64,000 nt of DNA. It comes from Lactobacillus paragasseri (GTDB lineage: Bacteria; Bacillota; Bacilli; Lactobacillales; Lactobacillaceae). A program made the translations under genes and the position numbers. Position 1 is the first letter of the stretch; each line of letters opens with the position of its first letter. Below are positions 34,991 through 45,028 of the stretch, in pieces. The stretch is from NCBI RefSeq assembly GCF_003584685.1, contig NZ_AP018549.1, positions 1 to 64,000 of the forward strand. Reading direction: 5' to 3'. A model generated the notes under the pieces. That model was given only the letters and a program-made list of their open reading frames with translations, did no database searches and was not told the origin of the DNA.

Positions 34991-35480
34991 CGTTTTAAAA
35001 GATGCAATTTTGAATGGCTTGTATAACAAGAATGAAAATAAGGGGAATGAGTTTATCAGTCCTCAGTTAGTAAATAATGATGATCAAAGTAAAATTTGGT
35101 TTACTTTGCGGCAAGAATTAATGTCATGTACCTCTTTTACCTGGGCCGTTGCTTTTATTTCAGAGAATATGCTTGTTCCTTTTAAGTTAGTAATGTCTGA
35201 ACTAGCTAAAAAAGGAGTTAACGGTACCTTAATTACAGGAACTTATCTTGGATTTAATAGTCCTAAAGTTTTTAAAGAGTTAATGAAGATTCCTAATCTA
35301 ACGGTACGCTTAAGTGAGAAAACTGGTTTTCATGCAAAAGGCTACATTTTTAATCATGAAGATTATCAGACGATTTTAATTGGAAGTGTAAATTTTACTA
35401 GAAGTGCCTTATTAAAAAATTGCGAGTGGGGATTAAAAGTAACTTCGCATGAAAATGGGCAATTTTGTCGAAGAAGTTAA
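34983..35480 (+). CDS. N-terminal part of frameshifted PLD/DEAD helicase
   Basis: The fragment (about 165 residues) encodes a phospholipase D-like nuclease domain with the half-motif H-x-K (FHAKGYIF) and GSVNFTRSAL. It starts at a GTG following GGAAGTG, and that GTG lies in a DnaA box. It stops at a TAA at 35478-35480. The continuation lies in the next frame, so it appears to be the N terminus of one longer protein. Removing one G of the GGG at 35457-35459 joins the two (HENGNFVEEVN). Alone it probably has no helicase role. Confidence 0.75.
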   Translation: MDNVLKDAILNGLYNKNENKGNEFISPQLVNNDDQSKIWFTLRQELMSCTSFTWAVAFISENMLVPFKLVMSELAKKGVNGTLITGTYLGFNSPKVFKELMKIPNLTVRLSEKTGFHAKGYIFNHEDYQTILIGSVNFTRSALLKNCEWGLKVTSHENGQFCRRS

Positions 35481-37818
35481 CGATCAAATTAAAAATAATT
35501 TAAGTAATAGCTTGATACTTACTAGTTCTTGGATTAAGGAATACGAGCAAAATTGGCAACCGATCAAAAATAATCCGCATCTTCTATTAAGAAAATCCAA
35601 GAAAATATCACCTAATCAAATGCAAAAAGAAGCTTTAGCGAATTTAGATGCTTTAGTAAAAGAACAAGCAAAACGTGCCCTTGTTGTTTCAGCGACAGGA
35701 ACCGGGAAAACATATTTGGGTGCTTTTGCAGTTAAAGAATATAAGCCAAAAAAGTTTCTTTATTTAGTTCACCGAGAACAAATAGCCAAAAAGGCTTTAG
35801 AGAGTTTTTATCAAGTAATTGGTGGCAAGAAAAGAGACTATGGCTTATTAACTGGAAATAAACATGATTTTGATAAAAAATATCTTTTTGGAACGGTTCA
35901 AACTGTAAGTCAGGAACAAATACTCGGACAATTAAATCCAGAAGAATTTGACTATATTTTAATTGATGAAGCTCATCGAGTGGCAGCACCAACTTATCAG
36001 AAGATTTTGAATCATTTTACACCGAAATTTTTATTGGGAATGACGGCAACACCCGAACGAATGGATAAGCAAAATATTTATGAAATATTTGATTATCACT
36101 TAGCTTATGAAATTAGGCTGAAAGATGCCTTAAATGAGCAGATGCTCACGCCTTTTCATTATGTGGGCGTCGAAGATTATACAGTGGGAAACCAGATTAT
36201 TACTGAAACTAGTAAATTAAAAGACTTAGTTGCTGAAAAACGAGTAGAGTATGTACTTAAACAGCTTAATTACTACGGCTATTGCGGAGAAAAGGCAAAG
36301 GGCTTAGTATTTTGCAGTCGGCAAGAAGAAGCAAGAGAGCTGGCAAAATTATTTAGTCAAGCTGGTCATCCGTCTCGTGCGCTTACTAATGAGGATAGTC
36401 AAAAAAGGCGTGCTGAAGTAACGCAGCAGTTAGAAAATGGTGAATTAGAGTATATTTTTACCGTTGATCTATTTAATGAAGGAATCGATATTCCGTCGCT
36501 CAATCAAATTGTTATGTTACGAAATACTCAATCAAGTATTATTTTTATTCAGCAATTAGGTCGAGGCCTGCGTAAATTTCCGGGAAAAGATTATGTCACA
36601 GTTATTGATTTCCTGGGAAATTATAAAAATAATTATCTAATTCCAATTGCTTTAAATGGTGATAAAAGTCGTGACAAAGATCAAGCAATTAGAGAAAGTA
36701 AATTACCACAGGTAATTGATGTTTCAACAATTACCTTTACCGAGATTGCTTCTCAGAGAATTTTAGCTTCGCTTGAAAAGATAAAACTAGACAGTATGCA
36801 TGAACTAAGGCAGTCGTATGAAGATTTGAAAGAAAAGATTGGTAAAGTGCCACTCTTATGCGATTTTTATCAATATGGTACGACTGCGCCAACAGTTTTT
36901 GCTAAAAATCATGCTCTAGCACATTATGGTGCTTTTTTAAAGAAGATGGGAGAAGAGGTAAATTTGGATGATTATCAGAATGCAGTTCTATCTTTTGTAA
37001 CCAAGGAGTTGCTATTCGGAAAGAGACCGCATGAGTTGCTACTCTTAGAAAGCTGCTTAAATAAAAACATCAGTAAAGCTGATTTTATTAAATTACTTAA
37101 GAACAAAAATTGTTATGTCAGTAAAGATGTACTTGAGTCGGTTGAGAAAATTCTGTCGCTTGAATTTTTTGATGTTAAGCAGGGAAAAGCTACCAAGAAA
37201 GAGCAATATGGAATTTATCCTTTAATTAAAAAAGAAAATGGAGAATATCATTTATCCAATCAATTATTTCAGGCATTAAATGATAATCAGCAATTTAAAA
37301 TACTATTTAAAGATGTGCTAAAGACAGGTTTAGAACTGTCAAAAGAATATGATTCACAGTCTCAATTTACTCTGTATAAGCAATATGATCGTAAAGATGT
37401 CTGCCGTTTATTAAATTGGCCTAAGGATGTTTCGGCTCCAATGTATGGGTATCGTGTGGGAGAAAAAGAGACACCAATTTTTATCACTTATCAAAAAGAC
37501 TCTAAGAAAAAGCGTAATGCTCGCTATCAAAATACTTTAGAAAATGGTCATAGTTTACGTTGGTATACCCGCACACCGCGTCATTTAGATTCAGATGAAG
37601 TGCAGCGCTTGTTATATACTGATGAGATGAAATTACACCTATTTGTGAAGCGAAGTGATGCAGCAGGAAAAGAATTTTATTATTTAGGAACAGCAGATAT
37701 CCAAAAAGACTCAGTCAAAGAAGAAAAAATTGGACTTAAGCAAAAGAGTGCAGTTGGTATGAACTTAGTTCTCAATCATCCTTTAAAGCAATCAATTTAC
37801 AATTTGCTTTTTAGTTAG
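35449..37818 (+). CDS. C-terminal part of frameshifted helicase (DEAD/DUF3427)
   Basis: The 789-residue frame has a DEAD/DEAH superfamily 2 helicase core: Walker A SATGTGKTYLGAF, DEAH box LIDEAHRVAAPTY, motif III GMTATPERMD, and helicase-C motifs FNEGIDIPS and QQLGRGLRKFPGK. A C-terminal DUF3427 region (MYGYRVGEKETPIFITYQK...) follows. The ATG at 35449 lies inside the frameshift site and is not a credible native start; the real protein would begin at 34983. Total length is about 945 residues, as in intact PLD-helicase-DUF3427 proteins. A real mutation or a sequencing error are both possible. Confidence 0.85.
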   Translation: MKMGNFVEEVNDQIKNNLSNSLILTSSWIKEYEQNWQPIKNNPHLLLRKSKKISPNQMQKEALANLDALVKEQAKRALVVSATGTGKTYLGAFAVKEYKPKKFLYLVHREQIAKKALESFYQVIGGKKRDYGLLTGNKHDFDKKYLFGTVQTVSQEQILGQLNPEEFDYILIDEAHRVAAPTYQKILNHFTPKFLLGMTATPERMDKQNIYEIFDYHLAYEIRLKDALNEQMLTPFHYVGVEDYTVGNQIITETSKLKDLVAEKRVEYVLKQLNYYGYCGEKAKGLVFCSRQEEARELAKLFSQAGHPSRALTNEDSQKRRAEVTQQLENGELEYIFTVDLFNEGIDIPSLNQIVMLRNTQSSIIFIQQLGRGLRKFPGKDYVTVIDFLGNYKNNYLIPIALNGDKSRDKDQAIRESKLPQVIDVSTITFTEIASQRILASLEKIKLDSMHELRQSYEDLKEKIGKVPLLCDFYQYGTTAPTVFAKNHALAHYGAFLKKMGEEVNLDDYQNAVLSFVTKELLFGKRPHELLLLESCLNKNISKADFIKLLKNKNCYVSKDVLESVEKILSLEFFDVKQGKATKKEQYGIYPLIKKENGEYHLSNQLFQALNDNQQFKILFKDVLKTGLELSKEYDSQSQFTLYKQYDRKDVCRLLNWPKDVSAPMYGYRVGEKETPIFITYQKDSKKKRNARYQNTLENGHSLRWYTRTPRHLDSDEVQRLLYTDEMKLHLFVKRSDAAGKEFYYLGTADIQKDSVKEEKIGLKQKSAVGMNLVLNHPLKQSIYNLLFS

Positions 37819-37912
37819 GAAATTAAACATAGTTTAGGATAAATTATAAAAATACATAATAATTATTTGATAAATTTTAAATTGCAAAACTGGAGGAAGA
37901 GAGAAAATAAGA

Positions 37913-38800
37913 TTGAAAAATAAACTAGTTTTTGTACTGGCTTTATTAGTGATTGTTTTGACTGGTTGTACTACTCAAGACAAACCAAATCAGGCAGATG
38001 CGGCACCTAAGTACTATGTTGAAAAGCGTCAAACACCTAAGACAAACTTGAATGTGATACCAACTCTATTTTTCCATGGTGGCTTAAGCAATTACAAGGG
38101 CGAAGAAAACATGGTAAAAGCAGCTCAAAAAGCAGGAGTTACCAATTCAATAATTAGAGCTAATGTAGATGCAAATGGTAAAGTGAAATTAATTGGCACT
38201 ATTTCTAAGAATGCTATAAACCCAATTGTAGAGGTAAATTATCGCAATAATGTTCAGCTGGATTTTAAAGAGCATGGTCGATATGCTAGAAATGTTGTGC
38301 AGACTTTACAAAATGAGTACGGAATAAAAAAGGTAAATATGGTTGGACATTCCCTGGGAAATATTTCGATTATGTATTATTTGTTGCAAACTGCGCATGA
38401 TCCTGAAATGCCCAAACTAAATAAGCAAGTTTCAATCGGAGGACATTTTGATGGACTTGATTTTAAACAATTACCAATTGCAATTCGCCAGCCATCGAAT
38501 TTACATGTAGATGCAGAAGGAAAGCCAAATAAGACCAACTCTACTTATCGTGAGATGATGAAGTTAAGAACTCTTTATCCAAACAAGCAGACTAGTGTTT
38601 TAAATATTATTGGTAATATTGGAGGTAATTCAGATGGAATTGTGAAGAATGCTTCGTCACTTTCGCTTGAATATTTGGTTGAACCAATGGCTAAAAGTTA
38701 CCGAGTAGTTAAAATTGTCGGTAAGAACGCAGAGCACGGACAGCTAACTTACAATAAACAAGTTGAAAAAGAAATTATTAAGTTTTTATGGCTCCAGTAA
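37913..38800 (+). CDS. DUF915-type alpha/beta hydrolase lipoprotein
   Basis: The 295-residue protein begins with a lipoprotein signal: basic KNK, hydrophobic LVFVLALLVIVL, lipobox LTGC (Cys19). So it is probably anchored to the outer face of the membrane. The mature part has an alpha/beta hydrolase fold with the nucleophile motif MVGHSLGNIS and the early loop PTLFFHGG. The start is TTG, about 16 bases after TGGAGG, with GAAGAGAG in between. Substrate unknown. Confidence 0.85.
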   Translation: MKNKLVFVLALLVIVLTGCTTQDKPNQADAAPKYYVEKRQTPKTNLNVIPTLFFHGGLSNYKGEENMVKAAQKAGVTNSIIRANVDANGKVKLIGTISKNAINPIVEVNYRNNVQLDFKEHGRYARNVVQTLQNEYGIKKVNMVGHSLGNISIMYYLLQTAHDPEMPKLNKQVSIGGHFDGLDFKQLPIAIRQPSNLHVDAEGKPNKTNSTYREMMKLRTLYPNKQTSVLNIIGNIGGNSDGIVKNASSLSLEYLVEPMAKSYRVVKIVGKNAEHGQLTYNKQVEKEIIKFLWLQ

Positions 38801-38817
38801 TTTTGAATAATCAAAAA

Positions 38818-38845
38818 AAAGATGCTTTGATGCATCTTCTTTTTT
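38818..38845. terminator. Terminator between convergent genes
   Basis: AAGATGC/GCATCTT with a 6-base loop, A run on one side and T run on the other, so it can act both ways. Confidence 0.75.
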
Positions 38846-39095
38846 AAATTTTATTTTCATGTTGATTACTTTTATCAAAATTATGGAGCCACATGCCCCA
38901 AGCGGCTTGAAATTCAATAATTAATACACTGGCAGAAATAAGTACCATGATAATTAAGGCATAACTAGCCGTTTCACCTAATTCAGATGTATCGAAATTG
39001 TAAGTAAAGAGCTTAATTCCTCCATAGATAAGTAGAATAACCCAATATATATTTGCTCCCCACCATAACTTTTTCATTGCAGATACCGCTTTCAT
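38844..39095 (-). CDS. Small membrane protein, start uncertain
   Basis: The 83-residue frame (or 77 from the ATG at 39077) has two hydrophobic segments (NIYWVILLIYGGI and ALIIMVLISASVLIIEF) and a charged tail. A TATAAT on the minus strand lies about 15 bases from the first ATG, so the second start (MKKLWWG) is more likely. No function recognised. Confidence 0.6.
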   Translation of the reverse strand: MKAVSAMKKLWWGANIYWVILLIYGGIKLFTYNFDTSELGETASYALIIMVLISASVLIIEFQAAWGMWLHNFDKSNQHENKI

Positions 39096-39210
39096 TTACT
39101 GTATAAAGCTATTATACCATTCTTATGGTTAATTAAAAGTTTGGTGCATAGCTAAAGCGCCCTTAAGAAGTTGTATAATAAAGAGAAAATAGAGAGGTGA
39201 AGTGAATTAG

Positions 39211-40260
39211 ATGGGACAAGCTTGGGAAAAATTTAAAAAGAATACAAACGTGCATCGCCTTGCCACGTTATGCTTAATTATTTTGGTATTATATGCGGCA
39301 CGTTCAATGATGAATACAATTTTATTAACGTTTATTTTCACATATTTAATTGTGCACTTAATTCGTTTTACGCAAAAGAAATTACCAAACTTGCCCTCGC
39401 AAGTAATTGTTGTGTTAGCTTATCTATTAGTAATTGCGATCATTTACTTTGCAATTACCATATATGTGCCAATATTAATTAAACAAATTGTTAAAATGAG
39501 TCATTCTTTAATGAAGTTTTATCAATCTGATAATATGGACTGGTTAACGCAATATTTGAATCATTACATTAGCGATAGTGAAATTACAACGCAGGCAAAA
39601 CATGGTGTAACTATCTTAGTTCATGCTTTGACTAATGTGGGTACATTAACGATTGCGTTCTTTATGTCACTAATTATGAGCTTTTTCTATACTATTGAGC
39701 TTGATTCTATGAACGAATTTTCTCATACTTTTTTGAATAGTCGCCATTTATCCTGGTTATTTAAAGATATTGCCTACTTTGGCAACAAGTTTGTTAATAC
39801 TTTTGGTGTGGTTTTAGAAGCTCAATTCTTCATTGCCTTATGCAATACAGCAATGACAATGATTTGCCTAATTATTATGAAAATGCCGCAAATTATTGCT
39901 CTTGGATTAATGGTCTTTATTCTAAGTTTGATCCCAGTTGCTGGTGTAATTATTTCCTTGATTCCGTTAAGTTTTGTGGCTTATTCGGTAGGCGGAATTA
40001 GGTATGTAATCTATATTCTTATTGTTATTATGATAATTCATGCAATTGAAGCCTACATTTTGAACCCTAAGTTCATGTCAAGTAAAACAGAATTACCAAT
40101 TTTCTATACCTTTGTAGTTTTGCTTGCAGGTGAGCATTTTCTTGGAACCTGGGGACTAATTGTTGGGGTACCAATCTTCACCTTCTTGTTGGATATCTTA
40201 GGAGTAAAATCAGTTAAAACGAAAAAGCCAAAAATCTTGAAAATTGAAAACAAAAAATAA
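39211..40260 (+). CDS. AI-2E-family transporter
   Basis: A 349-residue membrane protein of the AI-2E/PerM family, several members of which export autoinducer-2 or act as Na+/H+ antiporters. Seven to eight transmembrane helices are visible. Family features are the N-terminal helix pair after the basic start and the C-terminal LGTWGLIVGVPIFTF segment. The AI-2 assignment is a family name only. Ribosome binding site AGAGGTGAAG; terminator follows. Confidence 0.87.
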   Translation: MGQAWEKFKKNTNVHRLATLCLIILVLYAARSMMNTILLTFIFTYLIVHLIRFTQKKLPNLPSQVIVVLAYLLVIAIIYFAITIYVPILIKQIVKMSHSLMKFYQSDNMDWLTQYLNHYISDSEITTQAKHGVTILVHALTNVGTLTIAFFMSLIMSFFYTIELDSMNEFSHTFLNSRHLSWLFKDIAYFGNKFVNTFGVVLEAQFFIALCNTAMTMICLIIMKMPQIIALGLMVFILSLIPVAGVIISLIPLSFVAYSVGGIRYVIYILIVIMIIHAIEAYILNPKFMSSKTELPIFYTFVVLLAGEHFLGTWGLIVGVPIFTFLLDILGVKSVKTKKPKILKIENKK

Positions 40261-40288
40261 AAGCAGCTGTCAAAGCTGCTTTTTGCGT
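40260..40288 (+). terminator. Terminator after AI-2E transporter
   Basis: AAAGCAGCT/AGCTGCTTT with a short loop and TTTT. Confidence 0.8.
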
Positions 40289-40438
40289 ATTGTAAATAGG
40301 ATTGTAGGTCCCAAATGAGAATATATGAAAAATACGAGATATGAATGGAGTTTTTAATTTTGCTATTCACAATACAATATTAATTACGCAAAAAAATCAG
40401 ATTTTTTGTTATTTCTTATAAAAATTTTTAAGCGCTAA

Positions 40439-40452
40439 TAATAGCGGTTTCA
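40439..40452 (-). promoter_or_regulatory. Possible cre-like site upstream of flavoprotein gene
   Basis: On the minus strand TGAAACCGCTATTA matches the cre pattern except at the penultimate base. Lies 50 bp before the flavoprotein start. Tentative. Confidence 0.3.
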
Positions 40453-40501
40453 TAGCTTCCTTTGTTAAACTAAAAATGAAAGAAAGATGTGAGGCAATGT
40501 T

Positions 40502-41833
40502 ATGAAAAAATATGATTATATAATTTTAGGAACAGGTCCTGCAGCATATCAATTTATTAAGCTCTTAGCTACGCAACATAAATCAATTTTAGTTATTGAA
40601 AGTGGCTTATTTGGTGGAACCTGTCCCAATGTCGGTTGTGAACCAAAAATCTATTTAGATGGTGCTGTTCAAGCTGCACTTCTTAGCAAACGACTAGAAG
40701 GACATGGTATTGAACAGGCTGCAGCGATGAATTGGTCACAATTAATGAAAGAGAAAAAGAAACGATTTACTAGTTGGCCGGATGAAACGAAAGAAATCAT
40801 TGGTAAGACTTGCGATGTAATTAGTGGAAGTGCGCATTTTATTAATCGACAAACAATTGCAGTAAATCAAAAATATTTCCAGGGAAATAAGATTATTATC
40901 GCAACTGGGAGAAGACCGCATGAATTATCAATTCCAGGAGCAAAGTTTTTGCATGATAGTTCAGATGTATTATCTTTAAATAAAGTCCCAGAACACGCTA
41001 CTTTTATTGGAGCGGGTTATGTAGCGATGGAGTTGGCTACGTTTTTAGCTGCGGCAGGCAGTCAGGTAACCATTTTGGTTAGAGGAGAGCAAGTATTAAG
41101 ACATTTTTATCAAAAGTATAGTTCTGACCTAGTTAATCGAATGATGCAGCGCGGGATTCAATTTAGGTTTGCTACTGAGGCGACTCGCATTACTCAATTA
41201 AGTGATAAATACGTTGTTGAGTTAAATCAAGATAGTTCCCTTGTAACTGATTACGTTGTGAATGCTAGTGGTCGAACGCCAAATATTGAAAAACTTGACT
41301 TATCTGCTGCACAGATTGACTATTCATCTAAGGGAATTGATGTAGATCGCCACTTACAGACAAATGTTAAGAATATTTATGCAATTGGTGATGTTACAAG
41401 TCAGGATGTACCTAACTTAACTACGGTGGCAGAATTTCAGGCACGCTATCTTTTCAATTCTCTTGAAAAAGGTTTAAGTCAGCCAATCGACTATCCTGCA
41501 ATCGGAACCGGTGTATTCGCCTTTCCGCAATTAGCCCAAGCTGGGGTTAATCCTGATAGCGTTTCTGAAGATAGAGATAATTTTGAAATTGTAGAATATG
41601 AACTAAGTCAGAGTAGTTTATATGCTGGGCAAAGAGAACAGGGGCTGCTAACGGTAGTTTATGATAAAGCTAATTATATTGTTGGAGTTAGCGAAATCAG
41701 CACAAGTGCAGTAAATGACGTGAATTATTTTGTTCCTATTATTGGATTAAGAATCAGGAAAAACGAATGGCATCGAAATGTCTTGCCAATTTATCCAGCC
41801 TTAGCTGATAAGATTGAAGGAATTTTGAGATAG
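40502..41833 (+). CDS. FAD-dependent disulfide oxidoreductase (glutathione reductase-like)
   Basis: Class I pyridine-nucleotide disulfide oxidoreductase of 443 residues. It has the FAD-binding GTGPAAYQF, the redox-active pair in GGTCPNVGCEPK (C-x4-C), the NAD(P)-binding GAGYVAMELA, and a C-terminal dimerisation domain. The C-terminal catalytic His-Glu pair is not clear. Could be glutathione reductase-like or a mercuric/dihydrolipoamide-type relative; the substrate is not assignable. Ribosome binding site GTGAGGCAATG. Confidence 0.85.
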   Translation: MKKYDYIILGTGPAAYQFIKLLATQHKSILVIESGLFGGTCPNVGCEPKIYLDGAVQAALLSKRLEGHGIEQAAAMNWSQLMKEKKKRFTSWPDETKEIIGKTCDVISGSAHFINRQTIAVNQKYFQGNKIIIATGRRPHELSIPGAKFLHDSSDVLSLNKVPEHATFIGAGYVAMELATFLAAAGSQVTILVRGEQVLRHFYQKYSSDLVNRMMQRGIQFRFATEATRITQLSDKYVVELNQDSSLVTDYVVNASGRTPNIEKLDLSAAQIDYSSKGIDVDRHLQTNVKNIYAIGDVTSQDVPNLTTVAEFQARYLFNSLEKGLSQPIDYPAIGTGVFAFPQLAQAGVNPDSVSEDRDNFEIVEYELSQSSLYAGQREQGLLTVVYDKANYIVGVSEISTSAVNDVNYFVPIIGLRIRKNEWHRNVLPIYPALADKIEGILR

Positions 41834-41836
41834 AAA

Positions 41837-41861
41837 AAATGGCACCATTAAGGTGCCATTT
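41837..41861. terminator. Terminator between flavoprotein gene and guaB
   Basis: AAATGGCACC/GGTGCCATTT with a 5-base loop; A-rich on the 5' side, so it also serves minus-strand guaB. Confidence 0.85.
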
Positions 41862-41878
41862 AATTATGAATCTAATTT

Positions 41879-43084
<1,206 letters not shown>

Positions 43085-43106
43085 TTACTCGAATCTGAGC
43101 CAGAAG

Positions 43107-43682
43107 TCAATTGGAAATTTGATTTATTTTTTTAACAATTAGATTGGCTAGTAACTTATAACCATTGACGCCGAAGTGAAGACCATCATTCTTTTTTCCG
43201 TTGAAAATTTCGGGAAAGTTTATATTTTCTTGCATTTTACTGGCAAGATCAATAACAGAAAATTTATATTCGCTAGCTACTTTTTTAACTATATTGCTGT
43301 ATTCCATAACTAAGCGGTTGCTTCTTACTCTTTGTTTATTTTCATCAACTGCTGGTGGTGTGATAAAGATAACTTTTTCTGGATAATAAAGCCAAATAAT
43401 GCTTGAAGCAATTAAATCTAAATTTTTTTCAAATTGACGAAGAGGGACTTGCTTATGCGTTGCTAAGTCATTAGTGCCAACTAAAATAATTAGATAATTA
43501 CACTTAGGCTGATTAAAGACCAGGCTAGGTAGGGAAAGGGCAAGACCGCCAGAATTAATTCCTGATATTGCAGTGTTATAAATATCACAAGAAAGAATTT
43601 TTTGTAGCTGAAAATTGAGTTCTGGAATTGAGTGGTTTTCAGAGCGGGCAATAATGCTGTCCCCAGTTAGAAGTAATTTCAT
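43107..43682 (-). CDS. SGNH/GDSL-type hydrolase
   Basis: The 191-residue protein has the SGNH blocks: LLLTGDSII (Ser), LVGTNDL (block III, Asn) and DGLHFGVNGY (Asp-His). So it is an esterase or acyl hydrolase of unknown substrate. No signal peptide, so probably cytoplasmic. I start at the ATG at 43682 (MKLLLTGDS) because AAAGGAT lies just upstream on the minus strand; the longer frame would start within the ldhD terminator. Confidence 0.85.
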   Translation of the reverse strand: MKLLLTGDSIIARSENHSIPELNFQLQKILSCDIYNTAISGINSGGLALSLPSLVFNQPKCNYLIILVGTNDLATHKQVPLRQFEKNLDLIASSIIWLYYPEKVIFITPPAVDENKQRVRSNRLVMEYSNIVKKVASEYKFSVIDLASKMQENINFPEIFNGKKNDGLHFGVNGYKLLANLIVKKINQISN

Positions 43683-43702
43683 ATCAAAATCCTTTGGGTA
43701 GA

Positions 43703-43735
43703 AAAAAGACCTTGAGAAAAATCTCAAGATCTTTT
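43703..43735 (-). terminator. Terminator after ldhD
   Basis: AGACCTTGAGA/TCTCAAGATCT inverted repeat; on the minus strand it ends in a U run (complement of 43702-43707). Confidence 0.8.
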
Positions 43736-43757
43736 CTAATTATAAATAATTTGATCT

Positions 43758-44810
<1,053 letters not shown>

Positions 44811-44812
44811 TT

Positions 44813-44818
44813 ATTATA
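44813..44818 (-). promoter_or_regulatory. ldhD promoter -10
   Basis: TATAAT on the minus strand, about 45 bp before the ldhD start and directly preceded by TG. The -35 is weak. Confidence 0.5.
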
Positions 44819-44876
44819 CACTTGACTTTGTTAATAAAAACACAAAATCGAATTTTTTTGAAACTTATTTTAAAGA

Positions 44877-44892
44877 TGTTTCATGTGAAACG
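44877..44892. promoter_or_regulatory. Second parS-like palindrome
   Basis: TGTTTCATGTGAAACG contains the perfect inverted repeat GTTTCA-TG-TGAAAC and differs from the parS consensus at two positions. It lies in the divergent gap between ldhD and the first mucus-binding-type gene. Confidence 0.5.
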
Positions 44893-45028
44893 ATAATTGC
44901 AGTTAAAAATAGATTTTCTTTTGCGTATCATTATAGGGTGCCTTATGATAATGGTTAGAAAAAAGAATTGGAAGTAAAGCTGCTAAAATATTATTAAAAA
45001 TCAGTCAAAACAGATGAGGGAATAAGTA

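Noticed and set aside
38844-39095. A leaderless messenger starting at the first ATG of the small membrane protein
   Set aside because: The minus-strand -10 TATAAT lies only about 15 bases before it, but a second ATG 18 bases further in gives a more normal leader, so no special mechanism is needed.
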